A program made the position numbers and the translations under genes. The notes below the pieces were generated by a model that was given only the letters and a program-made list of their open reading frames with translations, had not been told where the DNA came from and searched no databases. Shown one piece after another: positions 46,818 through 56,727 of a DNA stretch of 56,727 nucleotides; the first letter of the stretch is position 1, and each line of letters begins with the position of its first letter. Source of the stretch: Evernia prunastri (taxonomy: Eukaryota > Ascomycota > Lecanoromycetes > Lecanorales > Parmeliaceae); the NCBI GenBank assembly GCA_003184365.1, contig NKYR01000185.1, forward strand, positions 1-56,727, read 5' to 3'.

Positions 46818-47499
46818 TGTTGAAACGACTCAACACTCGCTTCCACTAACACTCTTTCGGCCTAGTACATTGATATATGAAGGCCTTTCCTGTACATAGA
46901 ATCCTTCTTCCTTAGACATCATTAGGAATACCAAATCTAGTGATTCAGTCTCACAGCAGTAACTGCAGTACCAAGTACTCACCAACAATCCTCCTAGTTG
47001 ATATCCAAATCACCATGTCTGATCGCTTCCACTCTCGCTTTCGCGGGTATATTCAACGAAGTCAAACGTTCTATTCGCCACAATGGGACTGAGGGTTAGC
47101 CGGTCGCATGGCATGGTGATTTTGCGTTGCATGGTTTTTGGCATAGTAGGCCTGCAATACCGCATAGCATGGCAACATCGCAAAGGGGGACGCGATTTGT
47201 ATCAAAGACGCGATATTCAGGAGATTCCAGGCTTGCTGGGAGCTCTATTTATATGGGCTCCCCACCAGTATTGGGCTCCTCATTCGATTTTATCTCTTTT
47301 AGAGTCATAGCATTCTTCCCCGTCTGTCTGTACCTATATATAGCTTTAATTTCACTTCCGGTTCAGCTGCACAAGCATTGGGAGTTTTCTTAGCACTGGA
47401 GGGTCTACATATGCCTCTTGAAGTAGCTAGCCTCCGTGCTGGGACCCCGCAACAACATCTACACGACTCCAGCTGTTTTGGAGTCTCTACATGATGACA
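46818..47499 (+). repeat. 5' LTR of a young copia element (682 bp)
   Basis: It runs from TGTTGAAACGAC to ACATGATGACA. It matches 47913-48594 over the full length with one difference seen (ATATGAAGG here, ATGTGAAGG there). A TATATATAGC box is present at about 47334-47343. No ORF of note lies inside. Confidence 0.9.
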
Positions 47500-47912
47500 G
47501 GTGNAGTCTCTATATGAATGTCTCGTCAAACTGGGGACAACTCAGGAAAAAAGACTAATGATAGACATCTTATGTCTTAGACAGTCATACGAACGACGGG
47601 AGATCACCGAGATCCTCTGGATCAAGGGAGACAAGAACCCCGTCGACGCAATGACGAAGGACAAGGGGTGCGATGCGTTGCAGCGGCTAGTCGATACGAA
47701 TCGACTAGATCTGGAGCTGGAAGGGTGGGTAGAAAGACAAGGTATTGATCAATGATCTCCCATTGCTACTAGAATTACGCCTAGCATGATCAGATCTACA
47801 CTCACCACAGCAAGGCAAGCAGCTGCAGCCATGGAGAGCATGGCGGAGAAGGAATCGAAGAAGGAATATTTTGATAGCATGCAAACAGCCTCATTTCTTT
47901 GTTTCTTGCCAG
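47500..47912 (+). mobile_element. Copia element interior, collapsed; C-terminal pol fragment
   Basis: Only 413 bp separate the LTRs where a copia element would hold 4-5 kb, and an N (47504) follows the 5' LTR by four bases. The part after the N, up to TGA at 47755, codes the end of copia RNase H: LMIDILCLRQSYERREITEI, then WIKGDKNPVDAMTK, then DTNRLDLELEGWVER. It is open and undamaged. The missing interior is therefore an assembly gap, not a deletion. Confidence 0.85.
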
Positions 47913-48594
47913 TGTTGAAACGACTCAACACTCGCTTCCACTAACACTCTTTCGGCCTAGTACATTGATATGTGAAGGCCTTTCCTGTACATAGAATCCT
48001 TCTTCCTTAGACATCATTAGGAATACCAAATCTAGTGATTCAGTCTCACAGCAGTAACTGCAGTACCAAGTACTCACCAACAATCCTCCTAGTTGATATC
48101 CAAATCACCATGTCTGATCGCTTCCACTCTCGCTTTCGCGGGTATATTCAACGAAGTCAAACGTTCTATTCGCCACAATGGGACTGAGGGTTAGCCGGTC
48201 GCATGGCATGGTGATTTTGCGTTGCATGGTTTTTGGCATAGTAGGCCTGCAATACCGCATAGCATGGCAACATCGCAAAGGGGGACGCGATTTGTATCAA
48301 AGACGCGATATTCAGGAGATTCCAGGCTTGCTGGGAGCTCTATTTATATGGGCTCCCCACCAGTATTGGGCTCCTCATTCGATTTTATCTCTTTTAGAGT
48401 CATAGCATTCTTCCCCGTCTGTCTGTACCTATATATAGCTTTAATTTCACTTCCGGTTCAGCTGCACAAGCATTGGGAGTTTTCTTAGCACTGGAGGGTC
48501 TACATATGCCTCTTGAAGTAGCTAGCCTCCGTGCTGGGACCCCGCAACAACATCTACACGACTCCAGCTGTTTTGGAGTCTCTACATGATGACA
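47913..48594 (+). repeat. 3' LTR of the young copia element (682 bp)
   Basis: It is the same length as the 5' LTR with one substitution seen. The 5 bp before the 5' LTR (TATCT) and after the 3' LTR (GGTGA) do not match. However, GGTG follows both LTRs, so the right flank may itself be element or mis-joined sequence. The LTR ends 413 bp before the ATG of the next gene. Confidence 0.9.
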
Positions 48595-49007
48595 GGTGAA
48601 GGCTGGTAGACATTTCAGCGGACCAATCGCCGCGACGTGCTGATTAAGCGCGCTACTGAGGTACATAGAACGAATGTCAGCTTAATGATTGGTGTGGTGA
48701 TATGCAGTGTGCCCCGCATGCTGCCTGGTCCGTCCCTCTATCAGCATCAGCCTCAGCCTCGTCTCAACGACGTTGCTTTCAACGACACCTTCTTCGGCTC
48801 GAGTCTGACTTTCTGTCGAGTAGTATTCAATAACTTAAGCTATAAGATCCACTGTGGTAGAACTGGCTCTTACTTTGACTGCTTTGGACTCACTTGGAAA
48901 CTCTTTCCTCCGGTGTTGCCTCTTCCCCTGAGTTCCGGACCCTCCGCAGCATTCTAGACTGCCTAGCTCTGCTGTCTTACCAGTGGCGAGCTCTCCAGCC
49001 ACCAGAG

Positions 49008-51278
49008 ATGGACGTCGCCTCGGGTGCATTGGCAGTCATTTCGCTGACCATACAGCTCTTACAGACCGGCGAGAAGATCAGAAAATTCCTAAGCGGTGTC
49101 CAGGACGCGCCAAGCGACGTTGTCAAGCTAGCACAGACATTGGATCAGCTCAACAGCTCTTTAAAACAAGTCAGCTACCTCCTTGAGCAACAGTATCTGG
49201 TTCTACGATTGCCCGGTTCGCCTGTTTTCATAACGAACGCTTTGGAGAACTGCGAGAGGAGGGTCAAGGCACTCGACGATTTCGTCCAGAAGGCTAAAAC
49301 ATCAATGAAGCATCGGAATCGGGTGCAGAGATCATGGGCTGCAATGAGTTTCGTTTTCAAAAAGGAGGATATCCAGGAGATGCAGTGCCAACTCCGAGAC
49401 GCCGAGAATGGATTGCAGACGGCTATGACGAGTAATTTGTGGCAGCTGCAGTAACTTTCCAGGCCGTAAATCATGTAGGATCTGCTGACCACCGAACAGG
49501 ATGCATTCTATCAGTATCTCAAGCTCTGGCGGTCTCAAAGCTAAAACGTACGAGGAGCCAGCTCCAAAAGCTCCTATGAAATCTCTGTCAGATTTGGAAA
49601 GAGTGCAAAACCCTTCCTCCATTGAAAATGCTATCTTCCGAAATACTTCTAAAAAGACAAGCTTCGTCCGGTATCGCGGCTTCTTCGGAAGTGTCAGTAT
49701 CCATACCAAGTCAGAACTTCCACGGAGATCAAACCCTCTCGAAACCGGGAACGTGGCAATAATAAATGAGAAGACCATCACAGTAATGCCAGCATTTTTG
49801 CGTAAGACCCTTGAATTGCGATTCTTGCACTCTTTCGGCAAAATCTCGAGGACACTGAGCACATATCCTACCCTGGAAGATACAGCGCCTATATTCCAAA
49901 TTTGTAAATCTGGTGATTTGATAGGTCTGCAAGTCGCACTGAGTAGCGGTAGCGTCTCTCCATTTGTATTAGATGAAATGGGTCAGTCTTTACTTCATGT
50001 AGGTCCTTTGCCAAGTCAGCAACTACTTGACAATTCACTGACAGGTATTGAGTACGCCGCCATGAACAAACGTGCAGAGATGTGTGCTTTGCTAGTCCAG
50101 CTTGGCCTGGACTTGACTCACAGGTGTATGTATGGAAAGTACGTAGCGAGTCATCGCCGCTAAGGTGCAGAAACCACCTAACACAACTAATCATATCTCT
50201 TAGTAAAGCGATGTATTGGAGCTATTACGAACCAGAAAGGACACTCGACACTCTAAGGCTTCTGACACAAGGTCACAACGAGATCTCTCGGCAGGAGATG
50301 ATTCAGGTCTGGATTTATGGCGGTGTGACGGTGGAAGTTGCGAAATATATGCTCTCACAAGATCTGATCCAATCCGATTTTGATATTTCAAATGACACAG
50401 ACTTTTTCTTTGTCCTAGGTGCAGCATTGAGACAGTACGTCGCAGAACCGTCGCTATGGGAGAGCTTTCTACGGTTTCTCCTCCGCAAAAAAGGTTCTCT
50501 TCCCATTCTTTTGCCTGGAAAATGGATACTCCATACAGAACCTGACTATTTTGATTCCGAGGGTTGTAGCGACGTTGGACATCCATGCAAAATTGTGATC
50601 TGCGGTACTCCACTTGACCAACTCTTTTCAGTGAACAAGTCACCAGTCCAAGGGAAAGCGGCCGCGGATGGCTGGTTGGATATCCTATCGAGCGAAGGAC
50701 ACGATATCGTGGCCTCTCTCGAAGCTGAGTCGGCGGTACATGCCTCTCAAATGCAACTGAGTCACCATTGTAAGTGATTTGGAACGTTTCTTCGGTAATC
50801 CATCACTAGAAGACTTTGGAGACACTGCTAGGTCATTCTCCTGACTGACTTCCCATCATCTGTCTCCAGACATACTCCTTAACTCAGCATCATTCAGGTT
50901 GAAGAAATACTGTTGTTGATTGCTTTCACAGTCAAACGATCCTACGACGTTCCACGCCAGTTAATATTCCACTGGGGGAGCAGCCCTTCCGTCTCCTGGG
51001 ATTGGTGGATCGACCCCAATTCTTCCACCTATCTCGTACGCGAGGAATTTAAACAGATGGTAGGTCTTTCATCGAGGTGGCGTGATCGTGGAGAAGATTG
51101 GCCGTTAATGTACCCGATTTGGTCCTGGGATTATTCCGAATATGAATTAGAGCAGAAGTTGCTTTGTGAGCGTGCTCAGGAACGAGCAAATAGGCGGATG
51201 GAGAAGAAATTGGCAAAAGCAGCCCGTGCTCAAGGGTTCAAGAAACGGGACCAGATGCCTGGTGCCTGGCCTATCTGA
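49008..51278 (+). CDS. Fungal helical N-domain (STAND/Helo-like) plus ankyrin-like protein
   Basis: Four exons (49008-49450, 49500-50138, 50204-50769, 50932-51278) give 664 aa. Residues 1-145 (MDVASGALAVISLTIQLLQT at the start, coiled helices after) match the fungal N-terminal helical domain seen on STAND/NLR-like and incompatibility proteins. No NACHT or NB-ARC P-loop follows. Instead there is an Arg/Ser linker, then degenerate ankyrin-like units from about residue 290 (IFQICKSGDLIGLQVALSSG, then LLVQLGLDL, then TLDTLRLLTQ). A Trp-rich C-terminal part (SVSWDWWIDPNSS, WSWDYSEYELEQK) ends in a basic coil. Intron three (162 bp) is the least certain. It may act in non-self recognition or signalling, which is inference. 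A copia LTR sits in its promoter. Confidence 0.75.
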
Positions 51279-51676
51279 CAGATCTGGATACTTGGAGGAA
51301 GTCAGTCGTCCTGAACGCTGCGGCTACCTCTATCTCCCTCTGTGAGACTTGACAAACAGAATTATCTTGCAAACATTTAAGCAGGGCTACCTTAGCTTGG
51401 TCGAGAAATATGCGTTTGACATTGTCTTGATTTTCTTATTCCATATAGCTAAAACAGTACCGTTGACGTTGTATTTTCTATAAACCTTGATAACGCCACC
51501 AATAGAATACCATACGGATTCTCGGTCTGATGTATCGAATCCAGTATAGCTGTTTCATGGCTCGCGCAGAGAGGCTCTAAACTTTCTGATGCTAATTTTC
51601 ACTTCACGAGCAGGAACTTTTGTACATTGGTGTGACAAACTGCGTGCAAGAAAGGCTATCAGTTCTCTTCGCACAA

Positions 51677-52464
51677 CTACCCCCATAGAACCAGGAGAAC
51701 AAAGGTGCCGAGAACTGCCACCAACATCACGGGATCATTTCCTTTTCTCACAGCAGCACCCGCGAACGGCTTGACGCTATCAGTCGGCAGTGGTCCCGCT
51801 GCTGTCCCCGTGGTAGCAACAGATGCGCTCGCGACAGCCTGAGTGCCTGAGAACACAATCCGCCCATACTGTTCCGTCACCGACTGGCCGCCAACAGCAA
51901 AAACAGACTGCAAAGGCTGCACCGTCGGTATCGTAAACGTGCTCGCATCATTGACCACCAAGCCAAACGAGCCCAGCGACACCGCCGTTCCGGAAATCGT
52001 CACGGCCGGTCCGTTGTTGGAAATGGTGCTGCCCGCGATGGCTACGCCGGCCGGTCCTGCCGCGACGGTCTGGCTGGCAACTGTGTAGATGGGCACTAGA
52101 CCGGATGTGGCGAAGGGGATGGTGCTGGTGCCGATGACGAGGGCGGTGGAACCAAGGGATACGGGCGTGCCGCCGATCGAGGTGCCGGGCGCGTTGCGGG
52201 TGAGCGTTGCGTCGCCGACGAGGACTTGGGTTGGGATCACGGTTACGGTGAGGGCAGTTACTGAAGCGACCGTGGGAGGTTGTGGCGCGATTACTGGGTA
52301 GGCTTTAATATTGGGCTCTCGAGACGATGCCTGGGCTGGATATCGAGAACGGGCGGTGGGAGCTTACGGCTTGGGGCCAGCGTGGGATCAACCGTTAAGA
52401 GCATATCGGTGAGTGCAGAATACGCGGCGGAGTATAAGGCGAACAGGGTAAGAAGGTGCTTCAT
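51677..52464 (-). CDS. Secreted protein with hydrophobic C-terminus (putative GPI-anchored)
   Basis: Two exons (52464-52368 and 52293-51677) with a 74-bp intron give 237 aa. The N-terminus MKHLLTLFALYSAAYSALTD is a signal peptide. The mature part is Val/Thr/Gly/Ser-rich and repeats a module: GGTPVSLGSTALVIGTSTI, then SGTAVSLGSFGLVV, each preceded by AG or NG and a Thr/Ala-rich strand. Similar beta-repeat proteins are common in fungal secretomes. The last residues after GNDP (VMLVAVLGTFVLLVLWG) form a hydrophobic tail without a basic stop, suiting GPI anchoring. It probably sits at the plasma membrane or cell wall; the role is unknown. It converges with the ankyrin-like gene across about 400 bp of non-coding DNA. 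Confidence 0.75.
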
Positions 52465-53917
52465 TGTGTAGCCTGACTGAAGATGGTGACTCGGATTGGA
52501 TGTTAAAGAGCGAACTGGATTCTCGACCGTTAAGAGTGCAAATGAAAGGGCGTCATTCAAGGAAAGGTGGGGCAGGAACTTGACAATAATATGCCTTAGA
52601 TTGTACGACTCAAAGCGTGCAAGGATCGCGAGTATGCAAAATGTCATCATGATAGACTTTCAAAGCGTCGGAGATGTTCGGTCACCCTCGCAGTGACGCC
52701 AACCGGTACTTCGTCCGCAATGATTCGGCCGGAGTCCTTTGAATGATGGACTTCTAACGAGTTGAACTATAAGGCAACTCTCTGAGCCCTGCTTGATCAA
52801 TCCAGCCTTGGAGGGCTCAAGTTCGCCCGGAGAAAGGACTCTCTTTTCATTCAAATGTCTGACCCGGCTCGTCTACTTAGCTGAGAGTCTTCCTTATGAG
52901 AATTGCTGAACGGTGTGCGACTCCGTCTGTACATCTTCTCATATCCGCCATCTTAGCGAGGTCGAAGTTCGAGAGGCTGCATTGATATACTGGTAAAAAA
53001 GCTGCCGTGCAGGAAAGAAACTAAGAGCGCGCGGCAGTGGATGCGTTTCTTGCCATCTCATTAGGAACGAAAAAGGTCTGTGGATAAAAAGAAACGCCTC
53101 TTGCTGCAGTCGATGGTGCTGTCTTCAGGATTTCAACGTTAGCTTCTGCTCACCGTGGGTAGGTTTTGAAGCGAGCCTCTCATCCTGAGCTTACTAATGA
53201 TTGGCCGCCGAAGCGAGGCATAGCATCCCTGTAAGCGAGTCTGACCAACTGAGGCGACTTAGACTTCCTCACAAATCTCGACGGGCGGTTAAATTCTACT
53301 TTGCAAGCTTATGGCCTATTATTCGGATATCTAAATCCGAGCGTGTGTGAGCCTTGTGCCATGTGGGTCGGAGTTCTCTAGCTCTCAGTGATTAGCAGGT
53401 GAGTGACATCCGCTCATCTGGCGAATCTATTTGATGTGGCTCATTGTTGGGTCATTTCAGCTTTGCTGCGAAGCTCAAAGAGAGCATAAGCATTCTTCCT
53501 TTGGAGAACATACGCTCGGCTTTTCTCCGAACTCCGTCCAGGGCATGTAGTTCTCCTGTTCGAGTCTCATTTTCTCGAAAAGTTGGAATTAGGTGTTACG
53601 GAAACCCACTGATACGCTCTCGATCAACGTCCTTTCTGTTAATATTTTCTCCTGTCCTTGAATGGGTACGTGACTTCCAAGTTACTCCGCTCAAGGATCA
53701 CCCCCCGATCGTCGCTGCTTATGTTGAAATGTTTCACGAGACATCGTCCCAAAGAAACCTGAACTCTTACTCCACCGTTCGCAGACATGACCATGCTTGT
53801 TTGAATTGTTGGGAAACGTATCTGATACTATGAAATTTCCTAGCGCCGAACTCCATCCCTGAAAGACACACGAGAGCGGCACTATATATAAATCCCGCCA
53901 CAGTCGCCTAAATCGTC
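52465..53917. other. Intergenic region, no gene seen
   Basis: Normal composition. The plus frame 53444-53833 (129 aa) has no family feature and starts without context, so I treat it as chance. A TATATATAAATCCC TATA box lies at about 53884-53897, 20-35 bp before the ATG at 53918, which is close for a promoter but may still serve. Confidence 0.5.
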
Positions 53918-55034
53918 ATGTCCGCCTCTGAAAGCGACCCGAATGATCTATTCGAGGGCTACTTTCAGGAAGAAACGAGCGACTTGTTTCAAATCACACA
54001 CGAACAATATGCCGCCGACCGAGACGCTACCACACGCGGAATAGCCAATCCGTCCGTCATGAACAAACCGTTCAGGCTGTTCCAAGTTGGTCCAGGCGGC
54101 GTCCCCGCATGGCAGGCTCGAACGACTTTTGGGGACACGCGAGAAGATAGCGAAGACTGGGACCAACCCGTTTGGTGCTTCATCCGTTATGGGGCGACGC
54201 GCACAAAAATTCCTGATGGTCGCATCGTCTGTATAGGCGGTGAGCATGAGGATAGCTATGATCCGGACTTTTATATATATAACGGTACGTCCTCCCTGCG
54301 TGCTGTGGACAACCAGACGTCGAAAATGCGGGCTTCAATATTACTGCCTGATTCCAGTTGCTGCATCATTCAGCAAGCTCACCACAGGCTAAATGGACCT
54401 GGCAGACGTGGTCGTCATCGACGCACCGCAGAAAAGCGATCCACCTCCACGGCTCACTCCAGAATCCATCACAATATACGGGTAAGTCTCGTCGTGACCA
54501 TATCACCCCCTACACACATAACATTGATAGCATATCTCAACATGCTCACCCCATCACAGCTATCCAACCTCCATTTTCCCCCCAACCGACTTCCACACCT
54601 CCACCTACATCGCCGACCCAACAACCGGAAAAGAATCCATAATCATCATCGGCGGACTCGGCTACACCGACCAAGCCTCGCGTGATCGAACCGAGGTGCA
54701 CCAGCTCGACTTGTCCGACTTCAGCATACGACGACTAGACACATGTGGCGAGGGTCCTACTGGAGGAACCTGCCGTCACAAAGCGGTACTTGTTGGCGAA
54801 GGAGGGCATGCTGCGATTAAGATTACGACGGAAGAGGTTAAGGAGCTCGTTGATAAGGGAGGGGAAGAGGAAGCTAGCATGGACGGAACTGGCGAAGCGG
54901 CGGAAGTCGGAGAGTCAGTGTCCGACGGGGAGAGTGAGGGGTTCGATGTGGCTTCAGAGGGTGACCAAGAGCTTGTTACGAGGGAGGAAAGCAAGGTGTT
55001 CACATTGCGTACCCATGATATGAGATGGATTTAG
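53918..55034 (+). CDS. Kelch-like conserved fungal protein
   Basis: Three exons (53918-54284, 54406-54481, 54560-55034) with in-phase joins give 305 aa. Residues 85-125 read CFIRYGATRTKIPDGRIVCI then GGEHEDSYDPDFYIYNDVVV. This is a kelch-type strand with the glycine pair and a following aromatic. A second unit reads KESIIIIGGLGYTDQ, then TEVHQLDLSDFSI and DTCGEGPTGG..RHKAVLVGEG. These suggest a partial beta-propeller. The C-terminus is acidic (EEEAS..GESVSDGESEGFD). The first intron (121 bp) includes an earlier AG that would give a stop, so the acceptor GGCAG at 54405 was chosen. It lies tail-to-tail with the F-box-like gene. The partner and function are unknown. Confidence 0.75.
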
Positions 55035-55406
55035 GAAGCACTGTTCAAGCTTGAGATGCTCGGAATGGTGTATTCGGCGGACGAGGTCATCAATCCGGCG
55101 CAGAGGATATTGAGTTGACAAAATACAGAGCGAATGACGTGGCTGGTGTTCGAAGGGACGGCTCAGGTCACAGCACACTTTATTCTTTTATGTTCAGTGG
55201 GTATCAGCACATGCAAGATTGCCGTCATGTTTGTAACCGCTACGGAAAGACGTATGTGCTTTTTTTGTTTTCTTATTTATTTCCTGAGTAGGCGCACACC
55301 TCTTTAGATATCAAGGAGCGCAAGCAACTCGTTTATACTATGTTCCAGGTAAAAGAGAAGCTGAAGGAGCATGGAGCACCCAATCTCAAGAAGCGATTCA
55401 ACGATA

Positions 55407-56429
55407 CTAAAGGTGAGCACACGGGTCTTCCTCCGCTCCGGGGATGAACATTTCGCGAGCCTTGATTTCCTTCCAGCCGAGCTTCTCAAACATCTCACGC
55501 AGTTCACGGCTCGATTTGTCATCATGGACGGTCCTCCCATCTTGCACATACTCATTGCCTCTCCCTCTGCGAACCCTGACCTGAATAGACGGCCTCACCC
55601 TTTCCGCATCCGACTCGTCATCCTCATTCGCCACATAAGATAGCAGCGGCTCTCCTTTCCCAGCCAGATGATCTTGCCCCGCCTTGTTTCCCAGCTCAGC
55701 ATCATAATTCCCCTCCACCTTCTCCCACACGCCCTCTTCCTTACACGACCACATCTCAACATACGCGCCGGAGTCCTCACCATCTCTCTCTTTAATTCTC
55801 CGGTCCCACGTCCCCGGTTGCGCCTCACGGCCTTTCGTGGTCATCGTCCTGGTCCCATCCGCTGCATAGTTTTCAAAGACCACGGCCTCCAACCAGCGAT
55901 CGCTCGCGCTCGTAAACACCAGCTCTTTCCACCCTTCTCCGTCTCGAATCATTCTTTCCAAGTCGAAATATGTAGCATTGTCTCCCCAACCATCCTCACA
56001 TACATCCTTGCCATGGAACGGATCAGTCACTTCCAGCCTGTCAAGCTGCAAGCCCGGGAACAGGGGCGGTACGCCCGAGAAAAGATGCGTGTGGTAGCAT
56101 GAGTCGTCATCGGATGGGTATACAGGAAACGGTAGGCCGCGGAGGGAGATATGGCGGAGCTGAGCCAGGGAGGGAGGGTCCAAGGTGCTGAGATAGTCAA
56201 CGAGGTGCTCAGTAGTCAGGAGGTTGTAAGTCGCGTTTGATCGGAGGAACGGGAGGGCTTCGGTGTGGATTTGCCGGGAGGTGTAGAGGATGGGTGGGAG
56301 AACGAAGTCGGGGTAGGTAAAGCTGATAGAGCAGAAGTAGGCGGCGTAGATTTGATTGCGGAGTTCAAGGGGGAGAGCAAGGAAGCAGGTAAAGGACTGG
56401 AGGATGTTTAGCTTCGTGCGCTTATGGAT
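55407..56429 (-). CDS. F-box-like protein, 5' end unresolved
   Basis: The minus frame is open for 340 codons from just after a TGA (56430-56432) to TAG at 55407, but has no ATG in its first 80 codons. The text opens FLALPLELRNQIYAAYF, the LPxELRxxIY helix typical of fungal F-box-like/2EXR proteins, followed by ILYTSRQIHTEALPFL. The body is acidic and ends FEKLGWKEIKAREMF. F-box-like proteins may link targets to SCF ubiquitin ligase. The first exon must lie upstream or the gene is broken. All AG acceptors nearby are in phase 0, while the only good donor (GATCTAG-GTACTC, about 56526) is in phase 1, so no clean splice was found. Confidence 0.6.
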   Translation of the reverse strand: MHKRTKLNILQSFTCFLALPLELRNQIYAAYFCSISFTYPDFVLPPILYTSRQIHTEALPFLRSNATYNLLTTEHLVDYLSTLDPPSLAQLRHISLRGLPFPVYPSDDDSCYHTHLFSGVPPLFPGLQLDRLEVTDPFHGKDVCEDGWGDNATYFDLERMIRDGEGWKELVFTSASDRWLEAVVFENYAADGTRTMTTKGREAQPGTWDRRIKERDGEDSGAYVEMWSCKEEGVWEKVEGNYDAELGNKAGQDHLAGKGEPLLSYVANEDDESDAERVRPSIQVRVRRGRGNEYVQDGRTVHDDKSSRELREMFEKLGWKEIKAREMFIPGAEEDPCAHL

Positions 56430-56645
56430 TCAAGCCGCGGAGGGGCCTGGGGGAGAAGTGCGATACCATTGTAGCGGAGAGAGTTACGAGGTCCAGCAGT
56501 GCGATAGCGATGAATAGAAAGAGTACCTAGATCGACGTTGGTTTCAGGTAGAAGGGATCCGAGTCTTCTTCCCTTCTTCCTTGTTGTTGAGAGTTCTGCC
56601 TTAGCTAGTAGGTGATTGCATGCAAATATTGTCTCCAATAGCTTT

Positions 56646-56720
56646 AGACCCCCTGCTTAGGCCGATTTAGCGCCATCTTTAATTTTTTAGTGCATTGTGA
56701 GTCGGCCCCGCAGGGGGTCT
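56646..56720. repeat. 75-bp imperfect palindrome with GC-rich arms
   Basis: AGACCCCCTGC (56646-56656) is the exact reverse complement of GCAGGGGGTCT (56710-56720). The next 8 bp inward (TAGGCCGA / TCGGCCCC) pair nearly as well with one base of slippage. The centre is AT-rich. It looks like a tiny inverted-repeat element (MITE) or the end of a larger one running past the window. Confidence 0.55.
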
Positions 56721-56727
56721 GCACCAA

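Noticed and set aside
52730..52800. Possible tRNA on the plus strand
   Set aside because: A stretch with a GTTGAACTATAAGGC look has no closing acceptor stem and no proper A and B box spacing.
53444..53833. 129-codon plus ORF in the spacer before the kelch-like gene
   Set aside because: Start context is poor, composition is unlike the neighbours, and there is no recognisable motif.

Overview
The window looks like nuclear DNA of a filamentous ascomycete (Pezizomycotina). The genes carry short introns (about 49-217 bp) with GTA/GTG donors, CTGAC-like branch points and YAG acceptors. Repeats show the C-to-T damage of repeat-induced point mutation (RIP). The protein families (Smy2-type GYF protein, JEN-type carboxylate transporter, fungal AAA ATPase, helical N-domain/ankyrin protein) are typical of that group. 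I cannot name the species.

The left 22 kb is transposon DNA. Positions 1-398 are the almost unmutated 3' end of an LTR retrotransposon. Positions 399-21789 form an extremely AT-rich, stop-codon-riddled block in which CpG persists but CpA/TpG is depleted. Inside it I can still read a minus-strand gag gene behind a decayed LTR (2.3-4.54 kb), a LINE reverse transcriptase (about 8.35-8.72 kb), two copies of a 0.4 kb repeat, and a whole Ty1/copia element with gag knuckle, protease, integrase, RT and RNase H remains (12004-18205). The block ends at a second LTR (21790-22012) that appears identical to the one at 176-398 but lies in the opposite orientation.

From about 22 kb onward base composition is normal. 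In order: an assembly scar (151-bp duplication with an N); a six-exon AAA ATPase (23701-27172); about 2.9 kb without a convincing gene; a cluster of small or disordered hypothetical genes (30150-34152), at least one possibly broken; a large minus-strand GYF protein (34811-39686); a hypothetical ORF whose other frame is also protein-like (40841-42184); a Rossmann-fold NAD(P)-binding protein (minus, 42926-43715); a JEN-type transporter (45065-46683) with a paired CreA-like site upstream; a young copia element collapsed around an N (46818-48594); a helical N-domain plus ankyrin-like protein (49008-51278); a secreted, probably membrane-anchored protein (minus, 51677-52464); a kelch-like protein (53918-55034); and a partial F-box-like gene (minus, 55407-56429).

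The genes do not form an obvious pathway or cluster; most look like independent loci on both strands. The strongest themes are the contrast between RIP-destroyed and intact repeats, the inverted identical LTRs that bracket the AT-rich block, and a recent copia insertion 0.4 kb upstream of a possible incompatibility-type gene. All exon boundaries were read by eye from splice signals and frame continuity, with no transcript data.
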